Assembly (NCBI RefSeq): GCF_000090795.2
Contig: NW_003546307.1
Span: 210,199-274,198, forward strand
DNA length: 64,000 bases
Reading direction: 5' to 3'
Source of the DNA: Amphimedon queenslandica
Taxonomy: Eukaryota > Porifera > Demospongiae > Haplosclerida > Niphatidae
Of this stretch, positions 51,801 through 61,760 are shown piece by piece. The position numbers were made by a program, and so were the translations under genes. The stretch's first letter is position 1. Each line of letters starts with the position of its first letter. The notes beneath the pieces were generated by a model. That model was not told the origin of the DNA. It was given only the letters and a program-made list of their open reading frames with translations, and did no database searches.

Positions 51801-54800
51801 TAAGGTTTGGAGTCATTGTAATATGAGAGTAAATTATTGTATTTTAATGTTAAAGGAAGCATCATTGTGCTCCTGAGGAGCAGAAACATGCAAGACTTTA
51901 CTCGGTGAGTTTCAATAGAAAGAATACATTCATGATTATATACAGTCCGTACTTGAGTGAGGGAGAGAAGAGTATAAGACAGAGTGCCTGCATGTGCCAC
52001 TTCTTTAAATTTAATTAAAGTCCACTTGACCATAACCAGATTGTGTGTGAATACTACAAAGTGCCTTTAATTAGCAAGTACTTCAAGTCCTGGAGCAGTG
52101 CCAACAAACAATGTTGGATCACTGAAGTGATAATGATCACAAAACCACAAACATGTGACATGATGATCTGGCCTTTCTCTCTTCCTCTCTCTAAAAATAT
52201 TATTATTACTATCAGGTTTCTGGTGTTTCTAAAACTGGCAAGGAGTTTGAGGTCGAGGTTGTGGTCACGAGTTTCGTCATCGAGGAGGACATATTCTATA
52301 CTGGCATCATCACTGAAGTGAAGGGACTCACACGCCATCTCTCAGTGAGCAGCATCAGCTCTGATGTGGAGATAAGGGAAAAGCAGCAAAAGGTTTGTGG
52401 GATTATTAGCATAAGACGATATCATGTTCCTTGCATTAGGCTATGGCTATCGGAGCTCAGATGAAGCTAGCGCACAAACTGAAGAGTGCAGATCACATTA
52501 ACAGAGTAAGAGGAATGGAGAGGAGGGGGAAGTGTGTAGGGGTCCTAGGGGGGATATCAATGAACATAATGGCATCCTTTCTTTCTCCCTTTCCTCCACA
52601 GAATGAGCTGATAAAGATATTAAAGACCAGCCTCCAAGGAACACAGTTCGAAGTAAATAAATTCCCTCATGAAATAGTTAATCATTAAGAATAGTAGCCT
52701 AACAAGCATAGCAATGCTCTCTGTGTAGTAGTGCACTTACAACTAACAAATTAAAATACAATTACTCACTTGTTTATCTCTGCTCCTCTACAGGTTCCTC
52801 CAGAAGATATCACAGTTATGGTTGACGGTATCATGAAAGCGGCCGATGCTGACGAAACCGGAATAATAAAATTTGTGGATCTCATCGAGCTACTAGTAAA
52901 GCACCGATTGTACATCAGTGACTCTGGATTCATTGCCAAATATGGCAAAACGAAATCCTCCGAGAGGAAGAACATCAAAGCAACAAAGAGGTGCAGCGGT
53001 CAAGCAGCTAATTTCCTTTCATCTCACGTAACGTCAATCGGTTGGGGAATGACATACCTATTTGTTAATGTCCTCCTAATGTTGATTGGTGTATTGAGCA
53101 CATCTAACAGTGGATGGGGGCAGTGGGCATACGGGACAGGACCCGCTTTGAGTTTCAACCTTGTCCTTGTTTTAGTCCCAATGATGAAGTCACTGATACA
53201 GAACATGAGGGGGAGTCCATGGCTTAATAAAGTAAGAGAGAGAGAGAGAGAGGAAAGGATTTATATATTTAATTCCTTATTCTTAGGTGCTTCCATTAAA
53301 AGACAGTTTGTTTTTTCATCTCTTCATCATTTTCGTCATATTTGGTCTGACCCTGATACACACAGTCACCCATCTCTGCTCATTCGCTTTTGACGGGGTA
53401 GAAGAAAACTCAACGCTAGCAGACAATTTGACTGACAACGTACAAACTCACCTAATGCCACTCATAACTGGAGGGATACTGATACTAATACTCTTGGTAA
53501 TGTCAGTCTCTTCCTTCAAATGTCTCTCAAAGCTCTGTCTCTTTATTGGATTCAATCTAATTCACTGGATAGGCTTTGTGGCTTTATACATGATACTCCT
53601 CATTCACGGGATTGATTACTACAATCCGTCCTTCTGGAAATGGCTTCTACCCGTCATACTAGTATATGGATTGGAGAGGGCCTACTTCCGCTGGGTTGTC
53701 CCCCGTTACACTGTTCAGATTCTCAAGTCGTCTCCTTACGACGAGCAATCCAGGACGACTAAACTAGAGATACAGAAACCGACTCATTACAAGTTTATCG
53801 AAGGACAGCATCTCCTCATAAACATGCCACAGATTGGTAAGATTTGATAATGAGTGCAAGATAAATGAGAGAGTGTGGGTTAGGAGCCACAGTGCCTCCT
53901 GTAAAAACTTTCAATATTTATATACTCCTGGTTTAAAAGCTTTTCTATTTGTTTGTAGGGTATTTTAAATGGCAGCCTTGCTACGTGAGCAACACAAACA
54001 AGGAGAAGGTAATGGTGTTTGTAGAAGGTATTATGGTGTTGATTGTCTTTCCTTATGTAGACGCTGACACTTTATTTTCCTCACACTGGTTCCGGCTGGC
54101 TAGAGAGAGTCTATCAGACTTACAAGGAGAACCCGATCAAGCCACAGGACGGAGAACCAAGCTCACAATCAGTTACCATCACTACACCGTGAGCATCACA
54201 CACACACATTAGTCCTGTGAAAACTATTTGATATAAGAATACATGTATAACAAATGACATATTTTCACTTCAGCTACATTCATTATTCTTTCCCTTATCA
54301 TATACTTATAGATTTGGTCCTGGCGTTGATCACGTTTTTGACTACAAAGCTATAGTCCTGCTTTGCGGAGCAGGAGGTGCTGGGCTGCCAACTTGCCGCA
54401 GCATCATCCAAAAATTCCTCCAATACAGAAGAAAGGGAGCATCATGTCCTTGTGGGTAAGTTAGAGCATCTGTGAATCATATTGCAGCACCATATTGACA
54501 AAATATCTTTCTCTTTTTCGTAGCTTACATCCAAAGCTTACCAAAATGTACTTTGTATGGGTAACACCTAGTGGAAACGACAATGAAGTAAGTACTCCAT
54601 TATTGTATGATTGATCCAGTGAATGACTCTTTCTTCCCTTTATCCAGTGGTTTACTGATTTCCTTAGTGAGCTCATTGAAGATGCACACTTGCAGAAATA
54701 TCTTGATATCAGAATATTCCTTACTAATATTGATAGTCCACCGGACGAGCTGGCATCTGCTCTCCTTCATCTTGCGCTCAAGACTGGAGGACCAGCTCTC

Positions 54801-55612
54801 TCTGTCAGGAGACCCTCTCAGCCTCAACTGAGCAAACTTTATGCCAACACGTCTTACGGCGTGCCTGACTTTGAATCACTATTAGATTGTAAGTCAGCAA
54901 TTGAATACCATACACAGTCATTATATGCCTTGGTTAACAAACATGTAAATATTCAATTTTTCAATGACGTGCTTCCGCAATTTTACTATTTTTCCATGAT
55001 GTGCATGCATGCTTCCAATTTCACTCCTCACATCTGGAAGTTACATTATTATTTTAATTTGACGTCTCCTTTTCTGATATAGTTGTGTCAATGCAGCAAG
55101 GAACTAGCGATGAAAAGGTTGCAGAGTGTGGAGTCTTCACTGCTGGCTCTTTCCCACACACCGTCATTAAGGACTTGGTCCATTATTGCGATGTGTGCTC
55201 AAAGAAGAAAGGACCTTCGCTCAATTTCACAAACTCTCCTTATCGGTGAGAATACTACAAGTATACTATAATTAAAATGCGTAGAGTAAACAGGAACAAA
55301 TTTCCTATCAATTATTATTGTGCTCATGCACGTAGTCCTCATGATCCTATAGATATATATCATAAAGCAAAATATGTATGCATAAAAATGAACTACACAC
55401 TTAACAATGATCCTGTTTTGACATACTGCACTACTTAGAAAGAAACACTACCTCATACTCTTTTATTTTCTCATTGTAGCAAACTGTCTGCCAGTTCACC
55501 TCCTAATTCAATTGCTTCCCCCACAAGGACTGATGGTGGGTCTCCTGCAGAAACACCACAAGTACCGCCAGAGTGGCACATCACATTCAAACACCAACCG
55601 CTAATCCTATAA
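48869..55612 (+). CDS. Cytochrome b561 - PAS - EF-hand - NADPH oxidase fusion protein
   Basis: Nineteen exons join in frame to 1502 residues. They run 48869-48944, 49036-49131, 49276-49536, 49632-50134, 50344-51425, 51568-51804, 51856-51904, 52216-52392, 52440-52505, 52602-52652, 52794-53231, 53287-53836, 53959-54008, 54061-54188, 54312-54455, 54524-54587, 54648-54888, 55083-55245, 55480-55612. Domains: signal peptide; Cys-rich cupredoxin-like ectodomain (to about 180); cytochrome b561 (about 190-345) with haem His near 196, 223, 257, 295; disordered tail (345-670) with poly-Gly; PAS (about 673-825, MEMSDNAIICANAAGEIVFW, MFGYTPGEAIGSSL); EF-hand loop DADETGIIKFVD (884-895); NOX membrane unit with His 1023/1037 and 1105/1119 and FWKWLLP; FAD/NADPH-type domain to 1458; short Pro/Ser tail. 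FAD motif HPFT is QPCY (1201-1204), and the late NADPH CGP is AGS. A transmembrane redox role, perhaps moving electrons across the membrane, is inferred. Confidence 0.85.
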
Positions 55613-55637
55613 CTCATCTTCCTCCCCCTATTGTCCT

Positions 55638-55687
<50 letters not shown>

Positions 55688-56255
55688 CATTATTATTATT
55701 ATTATTATCATTATATTAATAGTTCACATTTTGTGTGCATCATACATGGACTCGTAATAATGGCATGCAACATTATATTAATATTTATTAACTTTGTTAC
55801 TTATATAACACGTGTGTGTGTGTGTCTCTTGTTTCTGTCAGTGTTTTCCCGATGTGTAATGTTCAGTTTATTTTTTTATTCATTCATTATGTTGTCTCAC
55901 CAAAGAAAAAGCTAAAATAGTAAAAAGATACAAAATACGTGGGCATTAGAACTAATAGTTTAGTATATTACGTGCAAATAAAAATTAGCAAAATTATGCA
56001 TGGTCATCTAAAAGATGGGCCAATTTATGACAAATAAATTTTAAATGGTTCCAAAATCACCCGAAACTTTTATTATGTTTTCTGATACATAATGATGTCC
56101 TTATGCTATGTAGAAAGTTTGAGCCGATTCCGAGCTCAAATTTTCAAGTTATGACCATTTTTTAAAATTGGCCAATTTCTAAAAAAATCCCTGTACTATA
56201 ACTCATGCTTTTATCCAAAAAATGGCTTCAAAAATGATTCTAATTATCGTATAAA
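55613..56255. other. Spacer with (ATT)n and a dispersed-repeat copy
   Basis: Holds an (ATT)n tract at about 55641-55714, AATAAA at 55976-55981 that could serve the upstream gene, and a degenerate copy of the dispersed repeat at about 56020-56240 (TAGAAAGTTTGAGCCGATTC, then ATCCCTGTACTATA). No gene is seen. Confidence 0.7.
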
Positions 56256-57633
56256 CTACCTTGCTAGTCTTGCCAACCAGCTGACACTGCCTTTCACTTT
56301 ACGAGCAGAAGTTTTGTGAATCCTTGGTACTAGACAATGAACACCTACATTAGATGTTGCATACATGTGCTTTTAAAACTTACCAGCTCTTCCTGATTCA
56401 TTCTTTAGCCTTTTACTGGGTCTGGGCAGTACTTTCTTCTCAAGATGTATCGAATTGTCAGAGAACTCACTGTCTGAACTATCACCAACTTCCTCTACTC
56501 TACGCTGTCTCTTACGAGTGATACCTATATATTATACATGTACATGTAAAATAAATTTAAAAATTGTTCAAAAAATAAGTGCCATGTACATCTAGTACAA
56601 CATTTGTTAGAACAACTACTTAACTTCAATTTTCTATCAAGCAAAGGACATTTCTTAGTGTCATAATACAATCCATAATGTCATTGACTAATATAACAAA
56701 GTATTATGGCAATTAAAAAAATTGAAGACTATAAATTTATAGTAATGCATATATACACTACAATACTGCATAAATTGCGAATTTCCCATTACATGTACAT
56801 ATGAATGAGTATGAGACCATATCCTTACATTGTTTACTACAAGAATTAGCTTACGCATGTACACTGATAGCCCGATAGTAAATTATTGAGCAATAGTATA
56901 CCATATTACATTTGCAGATTGCATTAGGTTAAACTCTTCTGTAAATTAAACCACAAGAATAATCCCAAACCTTACAATGAACATAAATAACTATTATACA
57001 ATGGTTTCTTTTAAAGGGCAGCTTTCCTACTAAATCTAAGCCTGAATTACCATGATATCTAGAAGCAGGACTACTGCTGCTTTGTACATGTACATATACA
57101 GCAAGTACAACAGCCATTGGATGAATATTAAGTTTTTTATCATTTTCAAATGCTTCCAAATCCATCCCTTCAGGCCAGCTCTGAAAACCTATGAATAATG
57201 AACACAACACCGTGCTTAATGTGTATAACGTATACTTGGAAATATAGTTATGTGATCACCACATAATGGCTCAAGCCGAGATGAACTTTGTAGCACATAC
57301 AGTATCCCACGAGTCACGTCCTTGAAAAAAAGGAATAATTAGAATAAAAAATTAATATTAAAGGCTTACAACTATCTCATCATGTATGTTCTGAAGGGAT
57401 AAGTACTCATCATTCGTGTTACTAAGAGGAAAAAAGAAATATGAAGCGCAAAATACAAATAAGGCAGCCTACTTGCACTGATACTTTAATTTGTAGAGAA
57501 CATCCCCAAATACAACAACCCGAGAATAAGCCATGAGAAAGCACGTGGTATATCCTGTTACATGTACTTGGTTACTATGGTAACTCCCGCCCACAGTTAC
57601 CATGCCAACGAGCGAACACCCACCCACGTTCAT
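56256..57633 (-). CDS. Unrecognised 208-aa nuclear-type protein
   Basis: Six exons (57633-57473, 57421-57370, 57320-57260, 57188-57051, 56524-56384, 56329-56256) join in frame to 208 codons plus TAG. All borders are canonical in my reading. The first 75 residues are beta-rich and hydrophobic (SLVGMVTVGGSYHSNQVHVT, FLMAYSRVVVFGDVLYKL), possibly a small barrel or OB-like fold. The middle has ILYVLQSSSRLEPLCG and MDLEAFENDKKLNIHPMAVV. The C-terminal part is charged, with KRQRR, an acidic Ser run (DSSDSEFSD) and SKRLKN, typical of nuclear proteins. I do not recognise the family. The start is the ATG at 57633; an in-frame ATG at 57738 would overlap the plus-strand neighbour. It is head-to-head with the 75-aa gene, 33 bp away. 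Confidence 0.65.
57571..57584. promoter_or_regulatory. RFX X-box-like motif 1 upstream of the 75-aa gene
   Basis: GTTACTATGGTAAC matches GTTNCCATGGNAAC at all fixed positions but one. It lies inside the first coding exon of the minus-strand 208-aa gene, 82 bp before the plus-strand ATG. Confidence 0.5.
57596..57609. promoter_or_regulatory. RFX X-box-like motif 2 upstream of the 75-aa gene
   Basis: GTTACCATGCCAAC, one mismatch to the X-box consensus, 11 bp after motif 1 and 57 bp before the plus-strand ATG. It also overlaps the coding sequence of the 208-aa gene. Confidence 0.5.
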
Positions 57634-57666
57634 GCAGCGTCTTATTTCAGGACGAGCTAGCAAATC

Positions 57667-57946
57667 ATGAACGTGGAGAGCTGGTGTATGGTAGAATGCA
57701 ACTCTAACCAACAGTGGACAAGAGCAGAAAGGAAGCACGTCAAGGATCCATTCAAGAGCAGTGCATTCAACTTTACAAAAGAGTCAGTCTTTGAAGACAG
57801 AGTAGCATCGATGAATTTTTCTGGACCAAAAGACTTGGACATGTACAAGAAAAGAAAACACTTTCCACAGAAATGTAAGTAAAAATGGAATAGGTTCTAT
57901 AATTATAGATTTGTTTTTTATTACAGATTATACAAATTTAAAATGA
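57667..57946 (+). CDS. Small 75-aa protein, possibly ciliary
   Basis: Two exons (57667-57874 and 57927-57946) join as CAGAAAT|GTAAGT ... TTTTTATTACAG|ATTATAC into 76 codons including TGA. The protein begins MNVESWCMVECNSNQQW and ends KHFPQKYYTNLK. It has no signal peptide or membrane segment. Its motifs (FNFTKESVFEDRV, FSGPKDLDMYKKRKHF) are of the short aromatic/basic kind seen in small axonemal microtubule-binding proteins, but I cannot name a family. Two X-box-like motifs just upstream support a ciliary role. The stop codon is 3 bp from the convergent GPATCH11 stop. The opposite-strand frame over the same region is taken as a shadow. Confidence 0.6.
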
Positions 57947-57949
57947 TTC

Positions 57950-59213
57950 TCATGATTGATGAGACTCCCATTCATTCCCTGGACATTCTCTCAGTAACTC
58001 TTCTTCACCTACAAGAGAGTACACAATAAAATGCACAACATTAGTACACTACTTACTAGCATACTCTGAACCACAGTAGAGGCAATAGAAATAATGGCTA
58101 CGAAGATAATTTATTAATACTTGCAATTGCTCTTCATCCTATTATAATAAAATCATGAAACATGATAATGTAACAATTAATAAGTATTCTTGATACGTTT
58201 GGTGGAGCTTCTTCGTCACTTTCTTCAGCTACTTCTCTTTCCTCAGCTGCACATGTGCTTAGCCAGTACCAACTAGCAATGGGCTCTGAATATCCCTATT
58301 ACAAAATAATAATATACTATTAATGATTAATAATTAATATCTAGCTTAAATGTAATTAATGTAGTATGAAATCTATACTGAAAACATGCAAATCCTATTG
58401 GTTCAAAGCTCGAGATATTACCTAAAAAAATTTATAATTTAAATTACTAAAAAAGTGGCAAAGGTATTGACATGCTTAAAAAGTTTGAAATCTATTCTGA
58501 TCACAAAGCTACGAGCGTCTAAAAATAATGCTGCTTTAGGACTTTGGCTAAATTTTTGAGCACTCCCTTCTCTTTTCCTCTCACCCCATAATCATACATT
58601 GATAGTATCCAAATGTTCACAAGTTTGTCTGCTCTTCTTTAAGTCACTCCTTATCCTTCTTTGTGCCGACTGTGAGAGGCAATGATGCCGAAAATCCGAC
58701 AATTGCTTATCTTGAAGCTCCTTCTCTTTCTCGTCTTTTTCTTTGATAAAACTTTCACGGCCCAATCCTAATCTATCTTTAGTGGGATTGGATGAAACAC
58801 ACACATGCCAAGATGTGTTATCTAACCTTCTTTGACTGTCACTGATATTGGATTAACTCTACCACCAGATCCTAATCATTTTTAATTAACAAAAATACAT
58901 TAACTGCACAAATTATTACATGTAGTGCAGAAGGTGCACACCTGATTTTCCTAAAGTCTCTCCTTCCACATACCCCATTTTGCATAACAGCGAATAGCCT
59001 TTGTTTTCGACTGAAATAGGCTTGGCTAGACCATCTTCTCTGGCTTGCTGTTCCAATTTACCACTAGAACCTTTCCTTGAGAAAGATTTCTTTTTTTGCT
59101 GAAGTCTTTTAGGTGCACTGGGTCTCTTAGGCTTGGCCTTAGCAATTTCTGCAATGAATAAGTCAGACATGTAGTCCAAATCTTCCACATCTTCTTTTGA
59201 GTGAGAAGCCATG
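57950..59213 (-). CDS. GPATCH11: GPATCH11 (G-patch domain protein 11)
   Basis: Nuclear G-patch protein, reported at kinetochores (CENP-Y) and linked to RNA helicases. The N-terminal DLDYMSDLFI matches the human EEDYMSDSFI. The G-patch core ENKGYSLLCKMGYVEGETLG is followed by GKSG. A later exon has RIRSDLKKSRQTCEHLDTI, like DLRRSQRACQQLDV. The C-terminus has LINYLRSHYFYCLYCG and ECPGNEWESH, matching YLREEHLYCIWCG and NCPGP. The start is taken at 59213 (MASHSKEDVED); in-frame ATGs up to 59245 are possible. TGA is at 57952-57950. Its introns near 58350-58520 hold sequence loosely like the dispersed repeat. Confidence 0.9.
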
Positions 59214-60356
59214 TTTATAGACATGCCCCTCCCACTAACAACCATTATATTATTGTTATAAACGACGTAAAATTATAGTGTATTACGTTTGTAATGTTTG
59301 TAGTTTGTAGATTTTGTAGTGTTTTCGTTTGTTAATGATATCTATGGTAAAATTATGCTAAAAATCTATGCAATCTTGATAGTCGATATTTGAGTAAAGC
59401 TTAAAATATGACCATAGTAATGAGCATAATTGGATTTATTCAAAACATAATTAGGCGGAATTTGGAGCTGCCTAAAAGCATAACAGCATGGTCCATTCTT
59501 TCATGCCATGATTTCACTGTTTAGTTCCTTTTTTCTACAGATTCCACACTCAGGATCATTAACTAAGTCATTTTACCTCAATAAAATTGTCTGAAATACT
59601 TTAGAGCTAGATTTTATACTTGTCATTATAGTCATATTATGTGCTATTGACTTTCAGAGGCCACAGCATCCTTATTTCTTGCTGGAACAACTTTAAAATT
59701 CTGAAGTATATTCTTCTAGCTACGATTTTATTGTAAAAAATGGACAAGAATCTGGGATTGTCTAGAACACTGTATGCATCCGGGAAAGTCAAAGACATCA
59801 GTTAGTGCTTGCAGTTCTGTTATAGTTTATTTAAATTGGTTGATGTTTTTTATGGTGATAAATATGCATGTTCTGTGTATTGTAGGCAAATTTCATAGTA
59901 AAACTATTAAATGCAAAGTTAATATAAATAAAGTAGCAACTTATTAATTATTCATACTGTCAAGTGTATTACAATAAAATTATACAGGCGCTTATGACAT
60001 AGATAATAATTAATACTATAATTATACGTAACCGTAGTACTCATTATGTCTGGTTGGCTTAACGACTGAAAACATTGTCAGCCCTACGCTCAAATTTTCT
60101 AGACGGCGCCAAGGCGGACAAATTAACACGATGTATGGCGAGATACAGTATTATACGTCATCTATGTTATATAATGAGCTATCCCCTTCATACAGATTTA
60201 AAATCTACTGCTGCTAATCAGGGCTCTCTACTCTCGACTTTGTTAAATTTTCCGTAGATCTCAGTATTTAAGCTGCAAAGTTTTAGTCTGCTCATTCAAG
60301 AGTCAACTACATTGACCACTGAGGCAAGTGCTTTAATTCAGTCCACACTACAAGCC
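59214..60356. other. Intergenic region with possible 5' exons of the dioxygenase gene
   Basis: No firm gene. A small open stretch begins with ATG at 59739 (MDKNLGLSRTLYASGKVKDI) and could splice at A|GTTAGT to about 59884. From there frame-0 splicing to the acceptor TTTAATTCAG at 60341 would extend the dioxygenase N-terminally. This is conjecture; without it the region is AT-rich spacer. Confidence 0.3.
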
Positions 60357-61097
60357 ATGGCTACTCTTGTAAAACCCAATTGGGGTCCAATCCAAAACTT
60401 ATCATCGCAAAAATTATTTTCTAAATTCACATTGCAAGATATTGGCTCCAGCCTTGGGCTATTCTCCAAACTCAGGCTGTCTTACCAAAACTTACCAATA
60501 GACAAAGTAGCATTCCCTGCCTCCAGGAGTTCTCTGCATGCAAACTTGCCTCCAACTCGTTTCAGACGCTATCAAAATTTTGAAGTACAAATTGTCAACC
60601 CTCACCAGTTCAGGTTTCTCCTTAATGACAACTACCAATTCAGCCAAGATGTTCAAGATGCAAGAAAAGAAGTCCGGGTCTTTTCTCCAATGGAACCAAA
60701 AGTGTTGGACAAGGACTTTTACCATTTGATGGGGCAAATGGTAGCTCTAACTCTTTACCATCAACCTAATATTTACCGGCTAAGCCTCTCAACACATCAA
60801 GTGAGACTCTTGTCTTATCCCGAGTTTCATGCTGACAATTCACCTGAAGGTATACACCAGGATGGTGCTGATTATATTGTTTCAGCTCTGGTTCTTAACA
60901 GGCACAACATCGAAAATGGACACTCAGTTATATATGATTTTCAGCGCAAACCAATCTACAAAACTCAATTGGATGAAGGGGAATTTATATTTCAAGATGA
61001 TAAAGAACTCTGGCATGATATTACACCTATCAAGGCCAAGCATTCCTTTTTGGGCTATCGAGACATTTTGGGATTTGACTTTAAAATAATTGAATAG
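60357..61097 (+). CDS. 2-oxoglutarate/Fe(II) dioxygenase, bacterial amino-acid-hydroxylase type
   Basis: Uninterrupted 246-codon frame plus TAG. The C-terminal half carries the metal and cosubstrate motif of the 2OG-Fe dioxygenase family that includes bacterial isoleucine 4-hydroxylases. It reads PEGIHQDGADYIVSALVLNR (HxD at the iron), then NIENGHSVIYDF, then ELWHDITPI (distal His), then GYRDILGFDF (2-oxoglutarate Arg). The N-terminal half (FRRYQNFEV, DFYHLMGQMVALT) fits the same family's lead-in. The ATG at 60357 is the first in the frame; the frame is open further upstream to a TTG, so a 5' exon is possible. In a window where every other recognised gene is interrupted by introns, an intronless enzyme of bacterial type suggests horizontal transfer. 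The substrate is unknown, probably a free amino acid. Confidence 0.75.
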   Translation: MATLVKPNWGPIQNLSSQKLFSKFTLQDIGSSLGLFSKLRLSYQNLPIDKVAFPASRSSLHANLPPTRFRRYQNFEVQIVNPHQFRFLLNDNYQFSQDVQDARKEVRVFSPMEPKVLDKDFYHLMGQMVALTLYHQPNIYRLSLSTHQVRLLSYPEFHADNSPEGIHQDGADYIVSALVLNRHNIENGHSVIYDFQRKPIYKTQLDEGEFIFQDDKELWHDITPIKAKHSFLGYRDILGFDFKIIE

Positions 61098-61688
61098 TGT
61101 AAGTACCGTAAAAACAACCACATTTGTTTTAAATATTATTTATATCTTGCTGTTTTTAATACATGACAATATAAAAGTTTTATACAACTGTTTGTCAATC
61201 CCTAGAAGTAGCATTATTATGAGATAATGTATCTCATGAATAGAACTACAAGCTTAGCTGTGAAGCTGTCCAACCTTCAGTCTGGACTCTGCCTGACATC
61301 ATAACTAGATCATCATTCATCATTCGCAGTAATCTGTCATCACTTATCACTCGTGAATATATTTATTGTGATATGTGAATGCGGACAAAAAGCATAATAA
61401 ATAGATGCATCTTTGAAGATTAAAGCAGCCAGTTGACTTCATTAAGAAATTTCCTATGTCAGCCAACACTTGCATACTTAGCTAATAATTATGATCATAT
61501 TACCACTCCATTACATGTTAACAAATACTTTATAACCAAAACATTGCTCGTTGGTGGATGAGCCTTATCAGTCTGCATTAAATATTAGTCTCTATTATGA
61601 CATTTACAGTAGCAGTATTAATTGATGACATAAAATATCTACACACAATACACAAAATAGATACATTGAGTGAGTGCATAATGATAAC

Positions 61689-61737
<49 letters not shown>

Positions 61738-61760
61738 GGTCTAATGTCCTAGCTGTTATT
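61098..61760. other. Spacer between dioxygenase and kinase gene
   Basis: 663 bp with an (AAT)n tract at about 61689-61735 near the kinase stop. No gene or RNA feature is seen. Confidence 0.7.

Noticed and set aside
57657-57848. Minus-strand 63-codon frame antisense to the 75-aa gene
   Set aside because: The plus-strand frame has a proper splice junction and upstream motifs; the minus frame is taken as a shadow.
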